A DNA stretch of 64,000 bases from Vibrio bathopelagicus (GTDB taxonomy: Bacteria > Pseudomonadota > Gammaproteobacteria > Enterobacterales > Vibrionaceae): NCBI RefSeq assembly GCF_014879975.1, contig NZ_CP062500.1:2914001-2978000 (forward strand), read 5' to 3'. Position 1 is the stretch's first letter. Each line of letters begins with the position of its first letter. The notes beneath the pieces were generated by a model. The model had not been told where the DNA came from, ran no database searches, and saw only the letters and a list, made by a program, of their open reading frames with translations. Positions 8,307 through 16,905 of the stretch are shown here, piece by piece. Made by a program: the position numbers and the translations under genes.

Positions 8307-9995
8307 ATGATTCAGCCTAACGAGTTTAGCCAAGAAAAAGCAACAGCTCTCCCTACACCCAATGACATGATTTTAAAATGGGCAGAAGAACGCCCAGATG
8401 AAGTCTATTTAAAACAAATCATTAACCGCCAATTTGTTGAATTCACTTATAAAGAAGTGGCCGACAAAGCACTAAAACTGGCGTCAGCATTAGAAGGACT
8501 CGGAGCCCAACCTGGCGATCGAGTCGCTCTCGTTTCAAAAAACTGTGCAGAGTGGTTTATCTGTGATCTTGCCATGATGTTAGGAGATTTTGTCAGCGTC
8601 CCAATCTTTCCAACAGCGGGGGCAGACACCATTCAATACTGTATTGAACACAGTGAAAGTAAGATCGTAATTGCAGGTAAGCTTGATGATCCTGCGGCGA
8701 CACAAAAAGTACTCGATGATAATCCAAGCTTAGTCAGCATCTCGTTACCCTACGATACCGCGGCGAAGTGCCAACACACTTTTGAGCAGCTTATAGAGAC
8801 ACATGAACCATCCACTAAACGACCTCAGCATCACGATGATAAGCTGATGTCGCTTGTGTATACATCGGGTACATCTGGGTTACCTAAAGGCGCAATGCTC
8901 ACGTATGGTGCCTTTACATGGTCAGTTCAAAGGTTAATCGATCACATTGGTATCCAACCTGGTGATCGCCTGTTTTCTTATCTTCCGCTTGCCCATATAA
9001 CCGAACGAGTGTACATCTTTGGTTCTTCCGTAATGGGTGGGGTGGTCACTGCTTTCCCTGAATCTTTAGACACGTTTATTGACGATGTGAAAATGCATCG
9101 TCCAACTTTGTTTATTTCAGTTCCTCGTTTATGGACCCTGTTCCAACAACGAATCCAGGATAAGCTGCCACAGAAAAAACTGAACTTCTTACTGAAAATT
9201 CCGTTTGTGAATAACATTATTAAGAAGAAACTGGCTGATGGTCTGGGTTTAGACCAAGCTCGCGTTCTTGGCTGTGGTTCAGCACCAGTATCACCGGCTT
9301 TACTCGCATGGTATGAAAGCGTTGGTTTACACATCACCGAGGCGTGGGGAATGACAGAGTCTTTCGCCTACAGCACGCTCAACTATCCATTTAGAGCAGA
9401 CAAAATTGGTAGTGTTGGTAATGCTGGTCCGGGTATCGAACTCAAAATAGCTGAAGACGAAGAGATTTTGGTTCGAGGTAAAGGGCTATTCTCTGGTTAC
9501 TACAAAAATGATATTGCAACTCAAGAGTCTTTTGATTCAGAAGGTTGGCTACATACGGGGGATATTGGTGATATTGACAGCGAAGGCTATTTAACGATTC
9601 GTGGACGTAAGAAAGATACCTTTAAAACAGCTAAAGGTAAGTTTGTTGCTCCCGTTCCAATCGAAAACAAACTCTTTGAATACAGCCGCGTAGAAATGAT
9701 GTGTTTGATAGGCTTAGGCTTACCAGGCCCTATCCTGCTTGTTGTACCCCATGACTTCCCTAACTTTGATCGAGCTCGTTATGAGAAAACGACCAAGCGT
9801 GTTATTGAGAAGATGAATGAACAACTCGCCTCACACGAGAAGATCAAAGGCGTATTAATGATTAAGGAACCGTGGAGTATTGAGAATGGCGTGTTAACAC
9901 CAACGCTTAAGATCAAACGACATATCCTTGAGCAGAAATATCACGAAGTCGGTCATAATTGGCCGAAAGATAAATTGGTGGTTTGGGAAGAGTAA
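8307..9995 (+). CDS. AMP-forming long-chain acyl-CoA synthetase
   Basis: The 562-residue protein is a member of the ANL adenylating family. It has the P-loop-like motif YTSGTSGLPKGAM (about residue 185), the AWGMTE motif (about 346), GWLHTGDIG (about 413) and the hinge region IRGRKKDTFKTAKGKFVAP, which places it with COG1022-type (eukaryotic-like) acyl-CoA synthetases and not with E. coli FadD. It should activate a fatty acid with ATP to an acyl-AMP and then to acyl-CoA. GGAG lies ahead of the ATG. It is a single-gene unit closed by a strong terminator. The exact chain-length preference cannot be read from sequence. Confidence 0.88.
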   Translation: MIQPNEFSQEKATALPTPNDMILKWAEERPDEVYLKQIINRQFVEFTYKEVADKALKLASALEGLGAQPGDRVALVSKNCAEWFICDLAMMLGDFVSVPIFPTAGADTIQYCIEHSESKIVIAGKLDDPAATQKVLDDNPSLVSISLPYDTAAKCQHTFEQLIETHEPSTKRPQHHDDKLMSLVYTSGTSGLPKGAMLTYGAFTWSVQRLIDHIGIQPGDRLFSYLPLAHITERVYIFGSSVMGGVVTAFPESLDTFIDDVKMHRPTLFISVPRLWTLFQQRIQDKLPQKKLNFLLKIPFVNNIIKKKLADGLGLDQARVLGCGSAPVSPALLAWYESVGLHITEAWGMTESFAYSTLNYPFRADKIGSVGNAGPGIELKIAEDEEILVRGKGLFSGYYKNDIATQESFDSEGWLHTGDIGDIDSEGYLTIRGRKKDTFKTAKGKFVAPVPIENKLFEYSRVEMMCLIGLGLPGPILLVVPHDFPNFDRARYEKTTKRVIEKMNEQLASHEKIKGVLMIKEPWSIENGVLTPTLKIKRHILEQKYHEVGHNWPKDKLVVWEE

Positions 9996-10006
9996 TCAAA
10001 ATCGAG

Positions 10007-10031
10007 AAGGAGCCAGTACGGCTCCTTTTTT
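10007..10031 (+). terminator. Intrinsic terminator of the acyl-CoA synthetase gene
   Basis: The stem AAGGAGCC / GGCTCCTT has a 5-base loop and is followed by a T run, 12 bases after the stop codon. Confidence 0.9.
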
Positions 10032-10042
10032 GTAAGCTCAAA

Positions 10043-10234
10043 TTATAAGTACTTAGTATAATCACTTGCATCACTGTTTTCATATTCTAACCCTATGTCT
10101 TCTTTCACTCGACGGCTCAGCTGTTCTGAACATAAAACCTGATTGTTTTTCGCCTTAATCTTACTTCCTTTTATCTTCTTATTTTTAAATAACTTAGCAC
10201 CATAAAATCTCGTCCAACTGATTAATTCTTCCAT
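10043..10234 (-). CDS. Small DUF1127-like protein divergent from a LysR gene
   Basis: The 63-residue basic protein has a C-terminal stretch SEQLSRRVKEDIGLEYENSD that resembles the DUF1127 (YjiS-like) signature, in which an LSDxxLxDIGL-type helix follows an Arg-rich segment. The N-terminal half is Lys-rich. AAGAGAG lies ahead of the start. It diverges from the LysR gene at 10334 with a 99-base gap, and the same arrangement recurs at 11296-11606. DUF1127 proteins are small, poorly understood proteins that in other bacteria have been linked to RNA and phosphate metabolism. Confidence 0.6.
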   Translation of the reverse strand: MEELISWTRFYGAKLFKNKKIKGSKIKAKNNQVLCSEQLSRRVKEDIGLEYENSDASDYTKYL

Positions 10235-10333
10235 AATTGCTCTCTTGTATTTGCCATCGTTCTATCGTTATTATGAAAACAACCGGTTCGATAAGCGAAC
10301 AACCATTCCTAACAAGAACTATAAGAAGAAGTT

Positions 10334-11239
10334 ATGGACAATAGACTACGCCACCTTTCCGGGCTTCGTTACTTCGAAGTCGCAGCTCGCTTGAGTAGCT
10401 ACAGTAAAGCTGCTGAAGAACTGTTTGTTAGCCAAGCTGCTGTCAGCCAAAAGATCCGTCAGTTAGAGGAACAATTGGAGTGCAAGCTGTTCCTCAGGAA
10501 AGGGCGTGAAATGGCATTGACTCAAGAGGGGCGAACTCTCTTCTTACATGTCTCGGGCGGATTCAAAGAGATCGTCGTAGGATTGAACAAGATTCAGTCT
10601 GAACCTCTGCAAGGCGTTATCGTTGTTCGAAGCCCTCCCTCTTTTGCATCGCGTTGGTTGCTGCCGAGGCTTTGGAAATTCTCAGTCAAACACCCTGAGA
10701 TTCCAATCAAGATCCTCACAGGGTGTGACACACCAAACCTAAAGCATGGCGAGATTGATGTCGCGATTCGACAAGGGGAAGAGCTATGTGTTGAAGAAGG
10801 CTTGACTCTTGAGATGCTAATCAACGAACCGGTCTACCCTTTTTGTTCCCCCGAACTCGCAAACTCTTTAGAATTTACGTATCCAGAACAACTCCTCAAA
10901 TGTTGGCTGATTCAGTTTGATAGCGGTTGTTTCCCGTGGGAGGAATGGTTTAGACAAGCAAATATATCGACCCAAAGCAGCACCATTCAATGGATGGAAG
11001 TAGGTACCTTTGATATGGGGTTAACGACAGTGATGGCGGGCCATGGAGTTTGCCTAGCAACGGATAGCTTAGCCGGAGACTTTATAGAACGCGGCCTACT
11101 TGTTAAACCGTTTAATATTGGGATGACACCTGGCGTTCAAGTTAACTTATGTTTTGATCCTAGCTCACCGAGAAAAGAGCGTATTGCTGCGTTTACTGAA
11201 TGGCTACATGAAGAAGTTTCTGATATCTCAAAGATCTAG
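10334..11239 (+). CDS. LysR-family transcriptional regulator (GcvA-like)
   Basis: The 301-residue protein has an N-terminal winged helix (residues about 8-66; YSKAAEELFVSQAAVSQKIR, then QLEEQLECKLFLRKGR) and a substrate-binding domain from about residue 92. The SQAAVSQKIRQLE recognition helix is typical of the GcvA/AmpR branch. It is divergent from the small gene at 10043-10234, which is the usual target arrangement for LysR proteins. The effector is unknown. It is a clear paralogue of the LysR at 11606, with the same start-to-helix spacing. Confidence 0.9.
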   Translation: MDNRLRHLSGLRYFEVAARLSSYSKAAEELFVSQAAVSQKIRQLEEQLECKLFLRKGREMALTQEGRTLFLHVSGGFKEIVVGLNKIQSEPLQGVIVVRSPPSFASRWLLPRLWKFSVKHPEIPIKILTGCDTPNLKHGEIDVAIRQGEELCVEEGLTLEMLINEPVYPFCSPELANSLEFTYPEQLLKCWLIQFDSGCFPWEEWFRQANISTQSSTIQWMEVGTFDMGLTTVMAGHGVCLATDSLAGDFIERGLLVKPFNIGMTPGVQVNLCFDPSSPRKERIAAFTEWLHEEVSDISKI

Positions 11240-11252
11240 CGTTGGTTTTGGT

Positions 11253-11280
11253 GTAACTCTTCCTAAGAAGAAAGAGTTAC
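11253..11280. other. Hairpin between convergent LysR and DUF1127 genes
   Basis: A perfect 9-bp inverted repeat (GTAACTCTT / AAGAGTTAC) lies in the 56-base gap between the two convergent stops. There is no T run on either side, so it is only a possible terminator. Confidence 0.4.
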
Positions 11281-11295
11281 GTCTGATCATCTGAA

Positions 11296-11502
11296 TCACT
11301 CCCAAAATGATTTTCTCACCTCTTCATTAGCCTGACCTCTGGTAATACCAACATCTTCAAGTAAATGATCCGATAGTTCAGCTAGGTGCTTTCTCGTTCT
11401 ACGGTTCTGAAGATAAAGTCTAAATTTAGAATAGAATTTCTTAACTGATAATGATGAAAAGAATGCTTGATGACTATTTGTTCCCGCAGTTATCGTATTC
11501 AT
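11296..11502 (-). CDS. DUF1127-family small protein
   Basis: The 68-residue protein ends with an Arg-rich DUF1127 domain: QNRRTRKHLAELSDHLLEDV followed by GITRGQANEEVRK. This matches the YjiS-like pattern (basic helix, LSDxxLxDxGI). An excellent ribosome site (AGGAGAAAGG) precedes the ATG. It is divergent from the second LysR gene and convergent with the first one, so this and the 10043 gene form two copies of the same two-gene module. A role under control of the neighbouring LysR protein is likely but not shown. Confidence 0.85.
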   Translation of the reverse strand: MNTITAGTNSHQAFFSSLSVKKFYSKFRLYLQNRRTRKHLAELSDHLLEDVGITRGQANEEVRKSFWE

Positions 11503-11605
11503 AACCTTTCTCCTATTGATTTACTGCTTTGTTATGGTCAATAATCGACCAACAATGTACTTCCGACAAACGATAGATACTGGCATTCAGCTAAGGAAAA
11601 CTAAT

Positions 11606-12556
11606 GTGAGAGAGCGAACCCCACCTTTCCAAGGGATCTACTATTTTTATACTGCGGCTGAAACAGGCAGTTTTAAACTCGCGGCTGAGAAGCTGTTTGT
11701 CACGGCAGCTGCCGTCAGCCAACAAATTCGTCAACTTGAAGAGTGGTTAGGTGCAGACTTGTTTATTCGTCAGCACCGAAAAATAGTACTCACTCATGAA
11801 GGTGAAGTGCTTTACCTGCAAGCTAAGAAAGGCTTTGCCCACATTCAAGATGGTGTGAGGCGAATTAACCAAGACCCAAACCCTACTCAACTGTCTATTT
11901 CAACCGTGCCATCATTTGCCCAACATTGGTTGGTACCTCGAATTGGCGACTTTCGCGATCGTCATCCTGATTTATCCATGTTGATTGAACCGACCAATAA
12001 GCTAGTGACGTTTGAAGACTCTAATGTCGATGTCTGCGTTCGATATGGTCATGGTAATTATCCAAACATTGAATCACGTTGGTTAATGGATGAAGTGGTT
12101 TATCCTGTCTGCCACCCGATCTACCAAGAGAAGCATGGTATTTACGACATCGACGATCTACACAAAGCTGAGCTAATTGAAGACCGCTGGCCTGATATGG
12201 ATTGGAATCTATGGTTAGATGTTGTTGGAGCAAAGGCAGGACGTTCATCACTGCAATTTGATGGTTCGCATTTTGTTTTAGAAGGTGCGTTATCCGTTCA
12301 AGGTGTCGCGTTGGTCAAGCACAGCTTGGTTTATCGGTATTTGCAGGAAAAGAAGTTGGTACGGATAGGTAACATCGCACTTAAGCCCAAATACAATTAT
12401 TTCCTATGTGCGCCCGCTGGATATTTCCATCGCGAGAAAATCAAACGCTTTGAAGCTTGGATGCAAAGTCAGGTTCAGTTGTTTGGAAATAAAGGTCGAG
12501 AAGAACTTTCTATTATCGAGACAGATTACGAGCTTAAATGGTCTGATAATTCATAA
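11606..12556 (+). CDS. LysR-family transcriptional regulator (GcvA-like), second copy
   Basis: The 316-residue protein has an N-terminal winged helix (FKLAAEKLFVTAAAVSQQIR) and a type 2 periplasmic-binding-like effector domain. I chose the GTG at 11606. AAGGAAAA lies just upstream, the helix then starts at the same distance from the N-terminus as in the LysR at 10334 (RYF and YYF both at residues 12-14), and the gap to the divergent DUF1127 gene becomes 103 bases, like the 99 bases of the first module. An in-frame ATG at 11516 would add 30 residues and run into the DUF1127 promoter. The effector is unknown. Confidence 0.85.
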   Translation: MRERTPPFQGIYYFYTAAETGSFKLAAEKLFVTAAAVSQQIRQLEEWLGADLFIRQHRKIVLTHEGEVLYLQAKKGFAHIQDGVRRINQDPNPTQLSISTVPSFAQHWLVPRIGDFRDRHPDLSMLIEPTNKLVTFEDSNVDVCVRYGHGNYPNIESRWLMDEVVYPVCHPIYQEKHGIYDIDDLHKAELIEDRWPDMDWNLWLDVVGAKAGRSSLQFDGSHFVLEGALSVQGVALVKHSLVYRYLQEKKLVRIGNIALKPKYNYFLCAPAGYFHREKIKRFEAWMQSQVQLFGNKGREELSIIETDYELKWSDNS

Positions 12557-12601
12557 AGCGAAACTGATATACTGAGCTCAAATAAATGGCGAGAACATCT
12601 C

Positions 12602-12814
12602 ATGACACAAGAAAATAACCCACTTCACGGCATCACATTGCAGAAGCTACTGACTGAATTGGTTGAGCATTACGGTTGGGAAGAGTTGAGTTACATGGTG
12701 AATATCAACTGTTTCAAAAAAGATCCAAGCATTAAATCTAGCTTAAAGTTTTTGCGTAAAACAGACTGGGCTCGTACCAAGGTAGAGCAGATTTACATTG
12801 ATTTGAAACGCTAG
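12602..12814 (+). CDS. VF530-family (DUF2132) DNA-binding-like small protein
   Basis: The 70-residue protein ([20 protein letters not shown], with [13 protein letters not shown] near the end) matches the DUF2132/VF530 family, named after a Vibrio fischeri protein of known structure. The family has a compact mostly helical fold, and a DNA-binding role has been proposed but not established. It follows the second LysR gene by 45 bases on the same strand and could be co-transcribed or have its own promoter. Confidence 0.85.
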   Translation: MTQENNPLHGITLQKLLTELVEHYGWEELSYMVNINCFKKDPSIKSSLKFLRKTDWARTKVEQIYIDLKR

Positions 12815-12885
12815 TCCCCTCTCTTTTTTAGCTCTATTTAAATTGGTTCCGTATCTAATTAATACGGGACCATATCACCGTATCA

Positions 12886-12963
<78 letters not shown>

Positions 12964-12980
12964 GTATGTTACAAGCAACA

Positions 12981-13016
12981 AAAAGCCCCGCAAGCTTTCA
13001 CTTGCGGGGCTTTTTT
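12981..13016 (-). terminator. Bidirectional terminator at the end of fusA2
   Basis: The 14-bp stem AAAAGCCCCGCAAG / CTTGCGGGGCTTTT has a 6-base loop and T-rich flanks on both strands. It lies 22 bases after the EF-G2 stop and would also stop rightward transcription from the VF530 gene. Confidence 0.92.
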
Positions 13017-13038
13017 AGTCAATTTAGAAAAGGGCTAA

Positions 13039-15126
13039 TTACTTACCAGCTTCTTTTTCTGCTTTAACTTTAGCGATTACTTCTTCTGCCACGTTCATTG
13101 GACATGGAGAGTACTGTGCGAATTCCATAGAGAATTGGCCACGGCCTGAAGTAATTGTACGTAGGTGACCGATGTAACCAAACATTTCTGAAAGTGGTAC
13201 GTCAGCTTTAATACGAACGCCAGTTACGCCAGCTTGTTGATCTTTGATCATGCCACGACGACGGTTAAGGTCACCGATAACATCACCAACGTGATCTTCT
13301 GGAGTAAATACGTCAACGTTCATGATTGGCTCAAGAAGTTGCGCGCCAGCTTTAGGCATTGATTGACGGAATGCACCTTTCGCTGCGATTTCAAATGCGA
13401 TTGCAGATGAATCGACTGCGTGGAAACCACCATCGTAAAGTTCAACTTCAACGTCTAGCGTAGGGAAGCCAGCTAGTACGCCGTTTTCCATCATGCCAGC
13501 AAAGCCTTTCTCAACAGCAGGCCAGAATTCTTTAGGTACGTTACCGCCAACAACTTTTGAAGAGAACGTAAAGCCAGAACCAGGTTCGCCAGGCTTGATA
13601 CGGTAATCGATCTTACCGAATTGACCAGAACCACCAGACTGTTTCTTATGCGTGTAGCTATCTTCAATTGCTTGAGTGATAGTTTCACGGTAAGCAACTT
13701 GAGGAGCACCAACTGTTAGGTCAACGCCGTAAGTACGCTTAAGGATATCTACCTTGATGTCTAGGTGAAGTTCACCCATACCTTTCAGGATAGTTTCGCC
13801 AGTTTCTTCGTCAGTTTCAACTTGGAAAGATGGATCTTCTGCAACCATTTTACCGATAGCGATACCCATTTTCTCAGAACCGCCTTTATCTTTTGGAGAT
13901 ACAGCGATAGAGATTACTGGAGTTGGGAAAACCATTGGCTCAAGCGTTACTTGATCTTTAGGATCACATAGAGTGTGACCTGTTTGCACGTTCTTCATAC
14001 CAACGATCGCAATGATGTCACCAGCTTGTGCGCTAGTTAGTTCGTTACGGTCATCAGCTTGCATCTCAACCATACGGCCAACACGCTCAGTTTTACCTGT
14101 GAATGAGTTAAGAATCGTGTCGCCTTTGTTCAATTTACCAGAGTAAATACGAACGAAAGTTAGAGCACCGAAACGGTCATCCATGATTTTGAATGCAAGA
14201 GCTTTAAACGTTTCTTCAGTAGAAACGATAGCGTGCTTACCAGTTTCTTCACCGTTCTCATCCATTAGAGGTTGAGGATCAACTTCAGTTGGAGAAGGTA
14301 GGTAATCTACAACAGCGTCAAGGATGATTTGAACACCCTTGTTCTTGAATGCAGAACCACAGTAAGTTGGGAAGAACGCTAGGTCACGAGTACCTTTACG
14401 GATACAACGCTTGATGTCTTCGATAGAAGGCTCTTCACCTTCCATGTAAGCTTCCATTAGGTCATCGTCTTGCTCTACAGCAGTTTCGATTAGCTCTTCA
14501 CGGTATTGCTCTACGTCATCTACCATGTCCGCAGGAACATCTAGGATTTCGTAGTTTTCAGGAAGACCAGTGTCATCCCAAACGTATGCTTTACGGCTTA
14601 GAAGGTCTACAACACCCACGAATTCATCTTCGCGGCCGATTGGTAGAACCATAACTAGAGGAGTTGCACCTAGAACGTTTTTAACTTGGTCAACAACGTT
14701 GTAGAAATCTGCACCCATACGGTCTAGTTTGTTAACGAAGATCAGACGAGATACTTCTGATTCGTTAGCGTAGCGCCAGTTAGTTTCTGATTGTGGTTCA
14801 ACACCACCAGAACCACAGAATACACCGATACCGCCATCAAGTACTTTAAGAGAACGGTATACTTCAACTGTGAAGTCAACGTGTCCAGGAGTATCGATAA
14901 CGTTTAGACGGTGACCGTTCCAGAAACAGCTTACAGCTGCTGATTGGATAGTAATTCCGCGCTCAGCTTCCTGTTCCATGAAGTCAGTAGTTGATTCGCC
15001 ATCATGTACTTCACCAGTCTTGTGGATCTGACCAGTTAGCTTAAGGATACGCTCAGTGGTAGTTGTTTTACCCGCATCAACGTGCGCGAAAATACCAATG
15101 TTTCTGTATTTCGATAAATCTGCCAT
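13039..15126 (-). CDS. fusA2: Elongation factor G, second paralogue (EF-G2)
   Basis: The 695-residue protein is a full-length EF-G with all five domains. The GTPase has AHVDAGKT (residues 14-21), the DTPGH switch 2 and an NKLD box. The domain IV tip and the [16 protein letters not shown] segment of domain V are present. EF-G moves tRNA and mRNA on the ribosome and, with RRF, recycles it. It stands alone and is not in an rpsL-rpsG-tuf operon, next to radA, which matches the second fusA of V. cholerae. In other bacteria with two EF-Gs, translocation and recycling have been divided between them; which applies here is unknown. Confidence 0.92.
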   Translation of the reverse strand: MADLSKYRNIGIFAHVDAGKTTTTERILKLTGQIHKTGEVHDGESTTDFMEQEAERGITIQSAAVSCFWNGHRLNVIDTPGHVDFTVEVYRSLKVLDGGIGVFCGSGGVEPQSETNWRYANESEVSRLIFVNKLDRMGADFYNVVDQVKNVLGATPLVMVLPIGREDEFVGVVDLLSRKAYVWDDTGLPENYEILDVPADMVDDVEQYREELIETAVEQDDDLMEAYMEGEEPSIEDIKRCIRKGTRDLAFFPTYCGSAFKNKGVQIILDAVVDYLPSPTEVDPQPLMDENGEETGKHAIVSTEETFKALAFKIMDDRFGALTFVRIYSGKLNKGDTILNSFTGKTERVGRMVEMQADDRNELTSAQAGDIIAIVGMKNVQTGHTLCDPKDQVTLEPMVFPTPVISIAVSPKDKGGSEKMGIAIGKMVAEDPSFQVETDEETGETILKGMGELHLDIKVDILKRTYGVDLTVGAPQVAYRETITQAIEDSYTHKKQSGGSGQFGKIDYRIKPGEPGSGFTFSSKVVGGNVPKEFWPAVEKGFAGMMENGVLAGFPTLDVEVELYDGGFHAVDSSAIAFEIAAKGAFRQSMPKAGAQLLEPIMNVDVFTPEDHVGDVIGDLNRRRGMIKDQQAGVTGVRIKADVPLSEMFGYIGHLRTITSGRGQFSMEFAQYSPCPMNVAEEVIAKVKAEKEAGK

Positions 15127-15212
15127 TGTCTTACTCTGTTAATAGGATATAAAATGCGCGCAGAGTATATCACAATCTGTGAGGACTGATAGCTTTGCAT
15201 GCATTTGGGACT

Positions 15213-15251
15213 AAAAAACTTTGCCTTTTCGTAACAAAAACGAAAAGGCAA
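15213..15251 (-). terminator. Terminator downstream of radA
   Basis: The perfect 12-bp stem TTGCCTTTTCGT / ACGAAAAGGCAA has a 7-base loop and is followed on the minus strand by a T6 run (15213-15218). It lies between radA and fusA2, in a 234-base gap that also has two smaller dyads (15260-15278 and 15277-15297). Confidence 0.85.
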
Positions 15252-15360
15252 TCTGTAGAAACAATCTAAATGATTGTTAGGTTTAGTGCTAACCTAAAGC
15301 GTAATTAGCGTTCAAGTTAGACTGATTTTCTGCTGTATAGAGTAGCTGAAGTGAGCTCAA

Positions 15361-16743
15361 TTACAACTCATCAAAAGCATTAATTGCCTCTGATAATTTT
15401 TTGACCCCGTGGATCTGCATTCCAGGAATGCCGCCTTTAGGCATGTTCGCAGCAGGCACTATCGCCCTCTTAAAACCATGCTTAAACGCTTCATTCAAAC
15501 GCTCTTGTCCACTTGGTACTGGTCGAATCTCACCCGCAAGGCCTACTTCACCAAACACAACCACATCTTTCGGTAGTGCTCGGTCTCTAAAGCTAGAAAG
15601 TAACGCCATCACTAATGCTAGATCCGCGCTGGTTTCGGTTACTTTAACACCACCGACGACATTCACAAACACATCTTGGTCAGCCATTTGTAAGCCGCCA
15701 TGTTTATGCAGCACTGCTAATAACAATGACAGTCGATTTTGCTCAAGACCAACAGCGACACGACGTGGGTTTGCTAGCTGCGAATAGTCCACCAACGCTT
15801 GGATTTCAACAAGAAGTGGACGCGTCCCTTCCCATACCACCATCACTGAACTGCCTGAGGTTTCTTCTTCACCACGAGAAAGGAAAATGGCTGATGGGTT
15901 GCTGACTTCTTTAAGGCCTTGGCCTGTCATTGCAAACACACCCAATTCATTGACCGCACCAAAACGGTTTTTGTGACTGCGCAGCGTTCTAAAACGACTA
16001 TCCGTTCCGCCATCTAACAGCACGGAACAGTCAATAATGTGTTCAAGTACCTTTGGGCCAGCCAGTGTGCCATCTTTAGTTACGTGTCCAACTAAGAACA
16101 CAGCAACGTTGTTTTGTTTCGCATAGCGCGTTAATGCCGTTGCTGACTCACGAACTTGAGCAACACTGCCTGGCGATGATTGAACATCAGCGACATGCAT
16201 AACTTGGATCGAGTCGATAACCATGATCTTAGGTTGCTCTTTTTCAGCGACCTGACAGATTTTATCGACATTCGTTTCAGAGAGCATTTTCAGGTGCTCT
16301 TTCGGTAAGCCCAATCGAGAGGCTCGCATCGCTACCTGCTGTAAGGATTCTTCCCCAGTGACATAGAGAGTCGGTAATTGCGAAGAAAGCTGACACATGG
16401 TCTGCAGTAACAGGGTTGATTTACCTGCACCGGGATTACCACCGATCAGAATCGCAGCGCCAGGAACGACACCGCCACCAAGTACGCGGTCGAGCTCTTT
16501 GAAGCCGCTACTAAAGCGAGGGACTTCTTGCAGGTCAATCTCAGAGAGTGTTTGAACCGAAGAGTCCGTTGTGCCACCCGCATAACCACCACTGAGTCGT
16601 TCATTACGCGCAACTTGAGGTGAAGCTGCTAGCCTAACTTCTGTAATCGTGTTCCAAGCACCACATGCATTGCACTGTCCTTGCCAGCGTGGAAAGTCAG
16701 CCCCACAGTCATTACACACATAAGCTCGTTTTGCCTTAGCCAT
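15361..16743 (-). CDS. radA: DNA repair protein RadA
   Basis: The 460-residue protein has an N-terminal four-Cys zinc finger (CNDCGADFPRWQGQCNACG, residues 9-27), a RecA-like ATPase core with Walker A GGNPGAGKSTL, the RadA-specific KNRFG motif, and a C-terminal Lon-protease-like domain. RadA is a helicase-like branch-migration protein that helps recombination intermediates mature. It has the usual family length. It is a single gene with its own terminator, facing away from plzC. Confidence 0.96.
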   Translation of the reverse strand: MAKAKRAYVCNDCGADFPRWQGQCNACGAWNTITEVRLAASPQVARNERLSGGYAGGTTDSSVQTLSEIDLQEVPRFSSGFKELDRVLGGGVVPGAAILIGGNPGAGKSTLLLQTMCQLSSQLPTLYVTGEESLQQVAMRASRLGLPKEHLKMLSETNVDKICQVAEKEQPKIMVIDSIQVMHVADVQSSPGSVAQVRESATALTRYAKQNNVAVFLVGHVTKDGTLAGPKVLEHIIDCSVLLDGGTDSRFRTLRSHKNRFGAVNELGVFAMTGQGLKEVSNPSAIFLSRGEEETSGSSVMVVWEGTRPLLVEIQALVDYSQLANPRRVAVGLEQNRLSLLLAVLHKHGGLQMADQDVFVNVVGGVKVTETSADLALVMALLSSFRDRALPKDVVVFGEVGLAGEIRPVPSGQERLNEAFKHGFKRAIVPAANMPKGGIPGMQIHGVKKLSEAINAFDEL

Positions 16744-16905
16744 AAAACCTCAAATAATTTGCTTGGTAACTCGTAATTGTTGCTATTTTGTGACTTCGTT
16801 GACCGTACGCATGAAAATAAAAGTTGCAGTGAGGTCACGAATATTTAAAGATCAAATACAACTCGTCGATAACAATAATGCACCGTCCATTCTAACAAGA
16901 AAAGT

